A stretch of DNA of 64,000 nt from Pyropia yezoensis (GCA_009829735.1 CM020620.1:5138299-5202298), one strand, 5' to 3'; positions 11,401 to 20,216 are shown, numbered from the stretch's first letter. Numbers and translations: made by a program. Notes: generated from the letters alone by a model not told the origin.

Positions 11401-11674
11401 TGTCACACCTGCTCCGAAGCCGGAACAGCCTCAGCCGGTACCGGCTGGGTTGCTACATGAAGCTCTTACAACCCACCGGTCGGATGACCCGGTGGGACCG
11501 GATGGGATTCCATACCAAGTAGAGAGCGTGGTCGGACACACCGACCCGGACATACCAGGACCCTGGTACGTCAAGGTTATGTGGGTCGGATACGACTCAC
11601 CCACCTGGGAACAGGCGGCGAATATACCCCGCCAACTCCTCATGCCGTACATGAGGCGACGACGCCTCCTGTAA
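8462..11674 (+). CDS. pol: Family A pol: RT, RNase H, integrase, chromodomain
   Basis: This is the best intact family A polymerase frame, 1070 codons as listed. Residues are counted from 8462: RT with YLDD at about 262, RNase H from about 410 (FVIDVDA, then TERECLG and SDHEPLRW), integrase zinc region HENPTAGH...C..C at about 645-690, catalytic D, D and E at about 713, 775 and 811, and chromodomain at about 1015-1068 (YVKVMWVGYDSPTWE). The first dozen residues are out of the ancestral frame because of an indel near 8477, so the true polyprotein begins further left. The copy at 2635-5796 differs at very few residues (for example a Tyr here is Ser there, near 10368). Confidence 0.93.
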   Translation: MPNSTEGDILTPDKEGQVEPLEVLAVTETTERQQPDDGKPNPSAAPADLPPKDQEALKALAEADLDHLPPSVAEGVRRMLRKHDVMWTGGALGTIGATQHRIDLVPGARPARSQPHRAGPMQREIVDGEVKRMSEAKVIRPSMSEWGAPVVIVPKKDQTPRFCIDYRRLNLVTKKDSYPLPRMDECIDSLGEATVFTTIDCNAGYWQIPVADEDIPKTAFVCHSGVYEFLRMPFGLSNAPATFQRAIDIILSGVKWRNCLVYLDDVIVFSRNMDDHVQHVDEVLTLLRNAGVTLRLKKCAFFQQTVEYLGHQITPGKLGVLEANTRALRDARFPNTQTQLKSFLGMCNVYRRFVKDFARIAKPLTVLTSSTLPKVLQPPSPSEEEAFESLKRALLAPPVLALPHRRGTFVIDVDACDTQVGCTLLQGETLIGTDNVIPDLRPVGYFSRTLNPAERNYSATERECLGVIWAVQLLRPYLEGSRFIVRSDHEPLRWLLNLGDKDSDSHGRLARWRLKMAEHDYRTVYKAGSTHHLGDALSRLDTPSGDTRPVDEDIPVVPVCMVGNATQGMADHTMAHLACPLTLADFREAQANDDDCRRHRANLLAGTAGIFSENEDGLIYRRAPADGRHQVVVPVYLRQAVMEREHENPTAGHPGGSRMFAAMRRFFYWPAMAVDVVDHVRGCHPCARNRMSLHRQASAMKLFPPDGPNEQVAIDILGPLPITEEGNRYILVMSDRFTKLSRAAAIPNDTAYTIMNAVVDHWISAYGVMKQLLSDNGANLTSAFCTKVLGMFGIEPRRASDYHPQSNGQVERFNRTIVKMLQCYVAEHTNTWDRLLSVLTLAYNARPHRSTNIAPLEWVMPLGVGNLTLPPGRCTRYDTPKGRPAERIHLAWLAKLSWMIPKLKGALDRTQLRYKKNFDARLRVRNATLVTGDWVYIRHQKFRGNKLMQPVKGPYQILHRDDHSVILHSDTEIQRISMNDVTPAPKPEQPQPVPAGLLHEALTTHRSDDPVGPDGIPYQVESVVGHTDPDIPGPWYVKVMWVGYDSPTWEQAANIPRQLLMPYMRRRRLL

Positions 11675-11752
11675 CAACCCAACCGACACCGACTTCGGCT
11701 GTTGGGGGGTGAGGCTTATACCTACTAAGTAGGGTGTGACATGGTTACGGCA

Positions 11753-11840
11753 GACTTAGGTTTCTAAGTCAAATCAGACTTAGGTTTCTAAGTCGAACCA
11801 AGCTTAGGTAACTAAGTAGAGCTAAGCTTAGGTAACTAAG
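11753..11840. repeat. Four 24-bp hairpin units (family A, copy 2)
   Basis: The palindromes are GACTTAGGTTTCTAAGTC at 11753 and 11777 and CTTAGGTAACTAAG at 11803 and 11827. They lie in the 481-bp gap between the pol stop (11674) and the stop of the convergent antisense ORF (12156). A further palindrome, CCTACTAAGTAGG, is at about 11720-11732. Confidence 0.85.
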
Positions 11841-12155
11841 TAAAAACCTGAACCTTAATAAGTTAACTTAAAGGTAAAGGCTAACTCCGATAATATCGAA
11901 GTAACTAGGGAGCTTACACGGGAGGATGACCTCCCCAAGCCAAGACACAAAGTGAGGGAGGATAACCACCCCAAGCATGAACCAACCGGAAGAAGTTGGG
12001 CGGGAGGCAAGGCACCACTGAGCCAGAAGGGGTACTCCCCAGGGCAGCAAACAGAGGCAAGCAATGCCCCCAGCGGGGGATGAGTTTATACTCACTACTA
12101 CCCGGCTACCATAAGGGTTGCCGGGGCCCTCTCCCTCACAAACAAATAGCACTCC

Positions 12156-14603
12156 TCAGTGGGTAGACCCACTGCCCGAGGGAGGCCACTCACGCGTAAG
12201 CGCGTATACCTCCGTGCTCCACCGGTCGGCAATGTCACGACGGTCGACCACCCGAGTTACCTCGGTGCATAGCTGGACGAGGGTGCTGCGGCCAGCCTCC
12301 ACGTCCTCCAGAGCTTTCTGGAGGCGGTCCAGCACGCCACCAAAGCAACGCGCTGACCCAACCAGCGCAGCACCTGGGGGGATATCCCCCCAGCTAACAG
12401 AGAGACCCCCACGCATTGCGCGGGTAACAAGGGCGTCAACGCCTTCATACCAGAGACGGGGACCCCCGTCATGTAGGACAGGGGCGGGAGGTGACACTGG
12501 CGCAGCCAGAGGAGCCACAGGAGCCGACACGGCTACCACCGGAGCCGGTGGCACCTGATACGAGGCCCGGTAGGACCCTACCGAAGGGGCTCCACCGTAA
12601 CCACGGCGGTACTCCGCCCGACGACGGGACACCTCACGCTCCCCACCCGCAGAGCCCCACTCTCGGGGACGACGGCCAACCGCCGCAGGCATCGGGTTAC
12701 CGAACCACGGAGCAAGGACCTGAAGAGGGTCATGGATAACCATGGGAATACCCAGGTCAGGAACGGCCTCGGTGGACGCCCACCCATGGCAACTAGGCTC
12801 ACCCGGCTGAGTACGCCGGACACGCAACGAGTGACGAGGCAAGGGGGAAGCCCCAGCCTGCGGGTCCCGGCACGGGGGAAGGGCCAACACCCCAGCCCAG
12901 TTCACGGCATCGTGAACAGCCAGCAGGGCTTCGAACTCCCGGGCCAACCCGGTCTTGGCGGCTATCAGATCCACGCCCAACTGCGCGATGTGCCGACGGA
13001 CACCCGTCGGAAGATGAAACAGACGACCCTGCCGGCGGACGGACAGCAAGAAGGATGAAGCCTGCCCGAGGGTAACCTCAAGGGTGAAGGTACCCTGCAA
13101 CGGGTGGACCGGCCGGGAGGCCAACACACTCCCGAAGTATCGGAGGCAGGAGCCGGTGTCAAACCGGAAAGCAGGGGCGGGTTCCCACCCCTCCTGCCAT
13201 AGCGGCGGGCGCACGGGAGTGTATACCGGAGCACGACCGTTGCCGGTCTGCAACGCACACGTTATATCCGTGCGGAACGCATCCGCCATGACACCATGGT
13301 TACGTCGCCAACTCGACGCCGACTTCAACCCCGCCATGGGCGGGTAGGGAGCCGTCAACGACAGATACGGGGGTACCCCCGGGTAGTAGTCAAAGTCGGG
13401 ATACCGACCGGTACGGCTCACCGTCTCCCCAAACGCAACCGGCTCCGCCGCCGCCGCAATCCCCCGAGCACTAGCCGGGTAGTCAATCTCCCGCGGCAAC
13501 GCGGGGGCAATCAAGTCGCAGACCCCGAAGTTGGGGTCGAGGTAGACCTCACCCCGTCCCACCCGGGTGCGCCAGAGCTGCGCATGCCGGTCGTCCGGCT
13601 GACTCAGGATCCAATGGTGTTCCACCCGGACCGCGTTCGGCTGGTTGACCAGCCGCACCAACTCCCGCTCCCAGCATGGGTCCACCTTGACGCGCCGGGA
13701 GGATTCTCCACGGGGATGCACCAGGTGGAAGTCCACCCGCATACGCCCATCGGACTCCATCGACTCTTGCACCGTGAGGCCTCGAACCCGAGCCACCAAG
13801 TCGGACACCGACATGGCGGGTTGACCCGCCGCCACGGCGACGCCGCCACCCAACGGGGCAACCCGGGCAGGACCAGGAAGAATCGGGGGCGCCGGGGGAC
13901 GCACCACCGGCAGAGGGGCCGACGTCGGAGATGGACGAGGCCGAGGAGGAAGAAGAAGGGCGGGCGCCCGCCCGGAGTAACTCCCGGTGTCAACCGCCAT
14001 GGGAGAAGGAGCGTCTTGACCGCTCGACACCCGCGGCACCGCAGGTATGGTACCGGCGCCGGCACCACCCGTCGGCGTAGCCCCCGCCTCGGAAGTGGAA
14101 GGCACTTGGACAGCCTCCGGAGCCGGAGCCCCGGCCGTGCGGACACCCGCACCGTCTTGACCCACCGCACCGGGTGTCGCACCGCCACCACCACCCGCGT
14201 CAACGTCGGGACCGCCTCGAGGAGTCACCGCCCGGACACCCGGACCACCTTGACCAGCCGGAGTCGGCTGCGGGTCGCGACCTCCGCCGCAGGGCGGACC
14301 ATCTTGAGGTACCTGCGGTGAGCCGGCATCGGCACCAGGCCCCATCCGGGCAGCCGGCAGAGAGGGGGTAGAAGCCGCCACGCGCGGTTGACCGCCGGGT
14401 TGACCTCCGGCCGACGGCACCGTCGTGCCGCTGCACACGGACGACAGTCCTCCGGCCGACAGACGGACGGACACCGCAGGCCCGTCGTCGTCAGACGAGC
14501 TCACCCCGTAACGCGCGGCGTCGGGACCGACAGGCGCGTCGTCCTCCATCTCCTCCCCGATCAGGAGGTCTTCCTCCTCTTCAAGCACCTGGGGATAGGA
14601 CAT
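12156..14603 (-). CDS. Family A antisense ORF, full length, unknown function
   Basis: I place the start at ATG 14603-14601 (MSYPQVLEEEEDLL), giving about 815 residues; the frame is open further upstream, to 14885. The N-terminus is acidic, followed by about 250 residues rich in Pro/Gly/Ala. A globular core follows with YPGVPPYLSL, YFGSVLAS, RRQGRLFHLP and LLAVHDAVNW. A basic Arg-rich stretch and a C-terminal segment with a possible helix (VLDRLQKALEDVEAG) follow. It has no gag, pol or envelope motif. Order, spacing and residues of the core match the family B antisense ORF at 17935-19878, which argues for real coding. It could be expressed from an antisense promoter in or near the 3' LTR. I do not recognise the family. 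Confidence 0.75.
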   Translation of the reverse strand: MSYPQVLEEEEDLLIGEEMEDDAPVGPDAARYGVSSSDDDGPAVSVRLSAGGLSSVCSGTTVPSAGGQPGGQPRVAASTPSLPAARMGPGADAGSPQVPQDGPPCGGGRDPQPTPAGQGGPGVRAVTPRGGPDVDAGGGGGATPGAVGQDGAGVRTAGAPAPEAVQVPSTSEAGATPTGGAGAGTIPAVPRVSSGQDAPSPMAVDTGSYSGRAPALLLPPRPRPSPTSAPLPVVRPPAPPILPGPARVAPLGGGVAVAAGQPAMSVSDLVARVRGLTVQESMESDGRMRVDFHLVHPRGESSRRVKVDPCWERELVRLVNQPNAVRVEHHWILSQPDDRHAQLWRTRVGRGEVYLDPNFGVCDLIAPALPREIDYPASARGIAAAAEPVAFGETVSRTGRYPDFDYYPGVPPYLSLTAPYPPMAGLKSASSWRRNHGVMADAFRTDITCALQTGNGRAPVYTPVRPPLWQEGWEPAPAFRFDTGSCLRYFGSVLASRPVHPLQGTFTLEVTLGQASSFLLSVRRQGRLFHLPTGVRRHIAQLGVDLIAAKTGLAREFEALLAVHDAVNWAGVLALPPCRDPQAGASPLPRHSLRVRRTQPGEPSCHGWASTEAVPDLGIPMVIHDPLQVLAPWFGNPMPAAVGRRPREWGSAGGEREVSRRRAEYRRGYGGAPSVGSYRASYQVPPAPVVAVSAPVAPLAAPVSPPAPVLHDGGPRLWYEGVDALVTRAMRGGLSVSWGDIPPGAALVGSARCFGGVLDRLQKALEDVEAGRSTLVQLCTEVTRVVDRRDIADRWSTEVYALTREWPPSGSGSTH

Positions 14604-15178
14604 GATAACGGGTGCGGAGTCCCCCGCGCCCACAAGCCGTCGACGGCTACAACCCGGTACGGTGGGATAACCGGGACGAGCCAGGGAAGCGCGGACACCC
14701 GCGCTTATGACCACAAACGGCCACGAGAAGCGCCGCAGGCACGCGGGTCGACCCGCGCCCCACGGGGCTACGACCGCGCTCCACCCAGGCACCTGGGCGG
14801 GACGGGGCCACACCCACACACGGGGTAAGCAAGGGGGGTCACCCCCAACCGCCCCCACGCAACGCGGGCAGCCCCCGCCCCCCACTCAATCGTCCACACG
14901 AGAGGGGCCCCCCTACCACCAGGCACCTGGTGGCGGATCCGCTTGCACCACCCCTCGGAAAGGGGGGGCGTGAACAGCAACCCGCATCGGGAATTTAACG
15001 GTCCGGAAAACGGATCGTGTGTGTGTACCACGCAAAGGGGGGCACCCCCCTGAGACAACCTCGAAAAGGGGTGTCTGTCGCGACGGGGCGCAAAGCCCCA
15101 CCCGACGGGTAAACGGTCACGCGACCCACTTACATTCGGTACCCCGAATGCAACTCGACCCGAGGACGGGCCGAATCT
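14604..15178. other. Region between antisense ORF start and 3' LTR (family A)
   Basis: No separate gene is supported. The antisense frame stays open to about 14885 without a convincing start. The rest would hold the 5' leader and any promoter of the antisense gene. Confidence 0.5.
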
Positions 15179-15190
15179 AAGGGGGGGATA
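15179..15190 (+). other. Polypurine tract, family A
   Basis: The tract AAGGGGGGGA followed by TA sits immediately before the TGTAGCA that opens the 3' LTR. This is the expected site for plus-strand priming. Confidence 0.75.
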
Positions 15191-15553
15191 TGTAGCAATA
15201 TGGTTGTCCGTATTGTGACCCTAATATCAGGGGGGCTACTTCTAACCCTTAACTTTCAATTTGATAGTTCGTACTGGTCACGGTATCTATAAGTTACGTA
15301 TGACCAGAGGGACTTGCATCTTGGGGTGGAGGGTAGTTAGTAGTGTCTCCGAGGGTTTATAACGAGGGGGCCGGTGGCGAATCCACCGCCGGCCAGGGTA
15401 GAACAACAAACCCCTCCCCTTTGGGCTCCCATCTTGGTCCCGTGGCTTGCGCTCCAAGGACAGCAACCTTGGCCTCCCGGTGACGTTGGTGCCGATCCCC
15501 CTTGGTGAGTGTTCCCTGAGAGTGGACGCGCGACGGATCCCTATGGTGCTACA
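15191..15553 (+). repeat. Family A 3' LTR, 363 bp
   Basis: It begins TGTAGCA and ends TGCTACA, perfect 7-bp inverted ends. It has the same length as, and is almost identical to, the 5' LTR at 30987-31349. It carries a TTTATAA box at 15357-15363. Confidence 0.95.
15357..15363 (+). promoter_or_regulatory. TATA-like box in family A LTR
   Basis: TTTATAA stands in an otherwise GC-rich stretch about 167 bases into the LTR, a usual place for a retroelement core promoter. The matching site on the minus strand in copy 3 is 31178-31184. Confidence 0.45.
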
Positions 15554-17823
15554 GACATGTTGTCCATCCGGGGCGTCTCAGTGTTAACGAGAAGAACTTG
15601 AGGGCCATTCGTAAGGCTCAGTACCCCCGGACCCAGACCCAGATGAGGGGCTTCCTCGGGATGTGTAACGTGTACCGACGTTTCACCAAGGGCTTCGCCA
15701 AGGTGGCGAAGCCGTTGAATGAGCTAGTGAGCTCAACGCTACCGAAGAACCTGCCTCCCCCAAGTCGGGCGGAGCAGGAATCCTTTGAGACTCTTCGGGA
15801 CCTTCTGCTGAAGCCCCCCATCTTGGCTATTCCCAGGTTGGGAGGCCACTACATCCTGGATGTGGACGCTAGCTACGACCAACTAGGTTGTGTGTTGCTT
15901 CAGCAGCAGCCGGACAAGGAGTACTTGCCGGTGGGATACTTTAGTAAGGGGCTGAACTCGGCCGAGAAGAACTACGGAGTCACCGAGTTGAAAGGACTCG
16001 CAGTGGTGTGGGCGGTGACGTCACTTCGTCACTACCTGGAGGGTGAGAAGTTCCTCATCCGCTGTGACCACCGCGCGTTGCAGTTCATCTTTAAGACGGA
16101 CTGTACGAACACTCGTCTCAACCGGTGGAGGGTGCGACTGGCACCCTTCAACTTTGACATTGAATACCGACCTGGCAGGCAACATGCCCTTGCCGACGGC
16201 CTCTCTCGGGTACCTACCGAGGGGCTGGACACTAACCCAGTCGATGAGGACATCCCCATCGTGGGGGTAGTCACGCGCTCGGGTCAGGCGTTGAACCCCG
16301 AGGCGTCAGGGAACAAGAAGTACTTGCCCCTGTCCCTGGACGAGGTGGTGAAGGCCCAGGCCGAGGATCCCTTCTGCAAGTCGCAGAGGGATATACTGGA
16401 TACAGTGGTAGAGACGCGTTTCTTTCTGGGAGACGATGGCCTCCTCATGAGGAGGGGGGTATTCCAGGGGACCGAACAACTTGTCGTCCCCGCATCCCTC
16501 AAGGACAGTATCCTTGAGAGGGAGCACAACGCTCCCACGGGTGGACACCTGGGGTCTAGCAAACTGTACCAGACCCTGAGGACCAGGTACTACTGGCCGT
16601 CCATGGTGGTGGACATCTACAGTTGGGTGGCTGCCTGCACAAGTTGTGCACAGAATCGTCTGATGGAACGGCGGCCTACTACGGCTATGCTATTGTTCCC
16701 GGCCAAGGAGCCCTTCGCCGCGTTGGCGATGGACATCCTTGGGCCACTGCCCGTGACCGAGGAGGGCAACCAGTACCTCCTGGTCATCTGTGACCGCTTC
16801 ACGAAACTTACGCGAGCGATCCCACTGGCAGAGATCACGGCCATGTCGGTCGTGTCAGCCTTCCTAGATCACTGGGTTGCCGCGTATGGCATCCCAGATA
16901 GTACACTATCGGACAATGGACCGCAATTTGCGTCTGTACTGTTTCAGGGAGTGCTGGATATGTTGGGGGTTAAGGCAAACTATGCCACCCCCTACCACCC
17001 ACAAACTAATGGGCAGGTGGAGCGCTTCAACAAAACTATTGTTAGGCAGCTGCGCCACTATGTGAGTGAGCACGTGAAGACGTGGGACCAATACATTTCT
17101 ATCCTTACTACTGCCTACAATTCGCAGGTTCACTCATCTACAGGGGAAGTACCCCTCGCTTTTGTGACCCCCCGTCGCGTGCGGTCTATTGCCGTGCGGC
17201 GGTCGCTCCCAACTAGGGAGGATGGTGGCAGTACGCCTACTCCTACTGAGAGTAAGGCGGAGTTCGCCGCTAGGCTTGAAAACCTCATCCCTAAAGTCAG
17301 GGCTGAGATGGACAAAGCACAAAAGCGCTACAAGCGTACCTTTGACAAAAAGGTGCGCAATGCTAAACATGTCCCCGAGCAGGGTGACTGGGTGCTGGTA
17401 CACTCGCACACCCCAACTGGGTGTAAGCTGGTATTCCAGACGAAGGGACCGTACCAGGTCCTTCGTACTGATGGGCGGCGCTTCACCATCGAAAGTGACG
17501 ATGGGGTCCGCACAGTGAACGGACAGGACGTGGTCAAAGTTGCACCACCGCCTGCAGGCGACCCAGCTTGGGCGCGTGCTTTGGAAGCGTGGCGCCTCCC
17601 CTCACTGCCTGCGGCCAAACAGGGCCCGCAGGAGTACGTGTTCGATAAGTTCATCGACCACGGATGGGATGAAGACACTGACCGCCTCATGTTGAGGGTG
17701 CGTTGGTTTGGCTACAAAGCCAAGGATGATACGTGGGAGTATGTGGAGGACCTTCCCGCTGAGAAGGTCCGGGCGTACTGTGCCCGGAATGAGATAGACC
17801 CTAACAGCCCTCCCTCAACGTGA
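15554..17823 (+). CDS. pol: Family B pol, 3' part: RT end, RNase H, integrase, chromodomain
   Basis: The frame is open from the insertion junction (codon at 15556) to the stop at 17821-17823. It has the RT connection (FLGMCNVYRRFTKGFAK), RNase H (HYILDVDASYDQLG, then IRCDHRALQFI), integrase with a HHCC region (EREHNAPTGGH...CTSCAQNR), catalytic D, D and E in AMDILGPLP, SDNGPQF and QVERFNKT, and a chromodomain (LRVRWFGYKAKDDTWEY). It lacks the nonsense codon found at 36716-36718 in the complete family B copy. The family A insertion cuts it after the RT active site. Confidence 0.92.
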
Positions 17824-17934
17824 GGGAAGGCCGAGCAACAGTGCCAAGAGAGTGCTTCAAGTCGAAGTGGTACGCAGAGTAGCTTTTAACTACAGCCCTA
17901 ACCCTCACACTCTCACAACAAAGGCAGCTGCCAA

Positions 17935-19878
17935 CTAGGCACGCATGCTAGACTCTCCCACTCCACGGCCCTCGCCCTCACGTGGAGGCGAGCGGCGAGA
18001 CCCACGCCGATAACGGTCTCCACTCGTTGGAGGGGGCGGCGGCTCCAAGTCGGAACCGTCGCGCCCCTCACGGTCGCGCAAGTGGCGCCGACCGTGGCCA
18101 CTCTTCTGCCTGGTCTTACGCGCAAGTTTTCGACGCAGACGCTGGACAGACTCCGTCTCCGACGGGGTAGAGGACTCCGAAACGGAGTAAGACAACTCGT
18201 CTTCCGATACGGAAGGAGAGCGCCGCGAGTGTCGGCGACGACGGCGAGGAGGCGAGTATGCCCGGCTCGCGCGACGTTTGCCTCGCCCAAGTGGGGCTGG
18301 CTGGGGCATAATAGCCCCAATGCGAGCCAACTCGGCTGTCATAAACTCCGCCACCGACTCGCAACTCGCGGTCGCCACTGCAGTACGAACGCGCTCCTCA
18401 CGTTGAGGAGTCTCGGAACTCTGTAGGGTTGCGGTCGACGCGGCCAACCAGGAAATGGTGCGCACCAACGTGGTGATCATCATCTCTGAGGTTAGAGGCG
18501 TGGGCGGCAACACCAACTTGGGGTATACCGTCAGGAGGGTGGCCCCCAAGTTGGGGGACACCGGGGTGGAAGACTCCACGGCCACGCTGATCGGGATGTT
18601 CCCGTGAGGTTGGAAAGGAACAGGAGGAAGCGGAGGGGCCCGCCGAGGTGGCGGTACCCGGGTGTAACTGCGACCCCGACTTGGGGCCCCCGCAGTGGGT
18701 TGAGTCATATGGTCATCATAGGACGGCACGGCCATAACTATGGGCTTGTCCGGGGGTGGCGCAGTGTGGCGATCCACCCCCGGGGCATACGCGTAGTCCC
18801 CGATGCCCAACCCCTCTCGTAGGACCACACGGCCGTCGTGAAGTTCACGAGCGACCCACACGAACTGGCGAAGTGCGCCATCGTCCTTGGGCCCACGAGT
18901 GGGGCGGCGCAACTTGTGCTCAATGCTCTCCCACTCGATAAACTTATGGAGCCGGAGCATCTCCTCAAGTAGAGTGAGTTGTCCTGATGAGCACCCCTCA
19001 GCAACTAGCTGAGGGGTGAGCTGTTCCAAACCTTGGAGGAGCCGGAGGGGGAGATGCCAGAGCATCCCCCGCCGCTGAACACAGGACACCCAGGTCGACA
19101 TGACCTCGAGGAGCCACTGGGTGGCCAACATGGCCCACACCAGGTGATCAGGGGCAGCCGTCAACATGACGGAGCCGAAGTGGTCAAGCAACCGTGGCAA
19201 CAACGCCGGGAACCCGTAGGGGACCTCAACTTGAGGCCACCACTCGGGCTTCTTCGGATAGTACTGCTCCTTACTGGCAGCAGACTGTTGAGGAAGCTCA
19301 AGTTGAGCCGAGGTCACCAAGTAGGGACCTCGCCGGAAGTCTTTCTCCATCCGCACATCAAAGTGATGAGTGTGTGGATCGGCCTCGTGGAGGTACGGTG
19401 GGCGAGTTGCCACAGCGTCCCACGTGAAGGTCGGCAAGTCGCCGGGACCCGGGATAGTTCCCCCGCGGTCCACCATGGCCTTGGCACGCTGAACGTCCTC
19501 AACCTCCTCATCGTCCAGGATGGCAAACTGGTCCGTCCTGAAGCCGGCAGGGAACCCGACCCTACGGGGATACTTCTCCCGTAGGCGGTCCCATACCCGG
19601 CCCATCGCTGCGCCAAGTCGGCCACAGCGAAGAACAGTCAGCCCCTCCTCATTGAGAGGCCAAGCGGGGTAAAACCACCGCCCCAAGGCCTCACGCGGGA
19701 CAACTTGTCCCGCCTCCGGGGGAGACCCCGCCGTCAACCCAAAGCCGGGTGACGCGGGAGTCCCATCCCCCGGAGCGATCGCGGAGCCCCCGCCGGAAGT
19801 CCCAGCGGGTGCTGCCCCGTAGGAGGTATCCTCCATGCGCTCGTCAAGAGAGTCCGTCTCCACTCCCGGAGTCGCCAT
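17935..19878 (-). CDS. Family B antisense ORF, full length, unknown function
   Basis: I choose ATG 19878-19876 (MATPGVETDSLDERMED) because an acidic ERMED/EEMED motif follows in both families; the frame is open to 20049. The product is about 647 residues. A globular core (about residues 60-350) includes RPPYLHEADP, HFGSVMLTAAP, QRRGMLWHLP and MLRLHKFIEW. A Pro-rich linker follows, then a C-terminal tail with many RS/SR dipeptides and Arg runs (RRRRRHSRRSPSVSEDE), like SR-type RNA-binding tails. It converges on pol with a gap of only about 110 bp. It has no gag, pol or envelope motifs, and I do not recognise the family. The RS tail suggests nuclear or RNA-related work, but that is inference. 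Confidence 0.75.
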   Translation of the reverse strand: MATPGVETDSLDERMEDTSYGAAPAGTSGGGSAIAPGDGTPASPGFGLTAGSPPEAGQVVPREALGRWFYPAWPLNEEGLTVLRCGRLGAAMGRVWDRLREKYPRRVGFPAGFRTDQFAILDDEEVEDVQRAKAMVDRGGTIPGPGDLPTFTWDAVATRPPYLHEADPHTHHFDVRMEKDFRRGPYLVTSAQLELPQQSAASKEQYYPKKPEWWPQVEVPYGFPALLPRLLDHFGSVMLTAAPDHLVWAMLATQWLLEVMSTWVSCVQRRGMLWHLPLRLLQGLEQLTPQLVAEGCSSGQLTLLEEMLRLHKFIEWESIEHKLRRPTRGPKDDGALRQFVWVARELHDGRVVLREGLGIGDYAYAPGVDRHTAPPPDKPIVMAVPSYDDHMTQPTAGAPSRGRSYTRVPPPRRAPPLPPVPFQPHGNIPISVAVESSTPVSPNLGATLLTVYPKLVLPPTPLTSEMMITTLVRTISWLAASTATLQSSETPQREERVRTAVATASCESVAEFMTAELARIGAIMPQPAPLGRGKRRASRAYSPPRRRRRHSRRSPSVSEDELSYSVSESSTPSETESVQRLRRKLARKTRQKSGHGRRHLRDREGRDGSDLEPPPPPTSGDRYRRGSRRSPPREGEGRGVGESSMRA

Positions 19879-20203
19879 GGCTCTCCCCAAGTTGGGGAGA
19901 GACGCTCTGGCTATCGCAGCACGAGACCCGCCTCGAGTTGAGGGGGACTCGGATCGTGGGTATACGGGTGGCCTCCCCAGCGTGGGGCGGCCCAGTGGAA
20001 GGTGAAGGGGAGGTGGTGGTGATGGTGAAGTGTGAACTGAGGAGAGCAAGCTGCCGAGTGGGCACGCTTGAGGAGAGGGGCGGTCATTGTGACCGCCTCC
20101 ACATCCGTGTTACGTACTCGATGGGGGACAGCAAGTCGCGCCCCCAACGCCGAGACGTGCGTTTACGCACCCCCTCACAGGACCGACCGGGTCGGTCGGA
20201 ACT

Positions 20204-20216
20204 GAGGAGAGGGGAG
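20204..20216 (+). other. Polypurine tract, family B
   Basis: The all-purine GAGGAGAGGGGAG lies immediately before the TGTGGCA start of the 3' LTR. The same tract precedes the LTR at 40864. Confidence 0.75.

Larger units (their letters stand above)
7918..15553 (+). mobile_element. Family A chromovirus, copy 2, nested in family B
   Basis: This family A element is in plus orientation and loses its gag and 5' LTR to the gap. It has protease fragments, an intact RT-to-chromodomain frame, the hairpin array, a complete antisense ORF, a polypurine tract and a 363-bp 3' LTR. At 15554 the sequence continues directly into family B reverse transcriptase, so this element inserted into a family B copy. 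The uninterrupted B sequence near 36263 suggests the 5-bp target duplication is GACAT. Only the right-hand copy (15554-15558) is visible. Confidence 0.92.

Noticed and set aside
1..14309. A natural giant palindrome of retroelements
   Set aside because: Fixed 500-N gap, indel-rich contig end, and the same locus represented a third time in contig 3 make assembly duplication more likely.
13296..14321. A 341-codon open frame on the plus strand
   Set aside because: It is the shadow of the family A antisense ORF in GC-rich sequence. It has no motif, and its counterpart is absent from family B.
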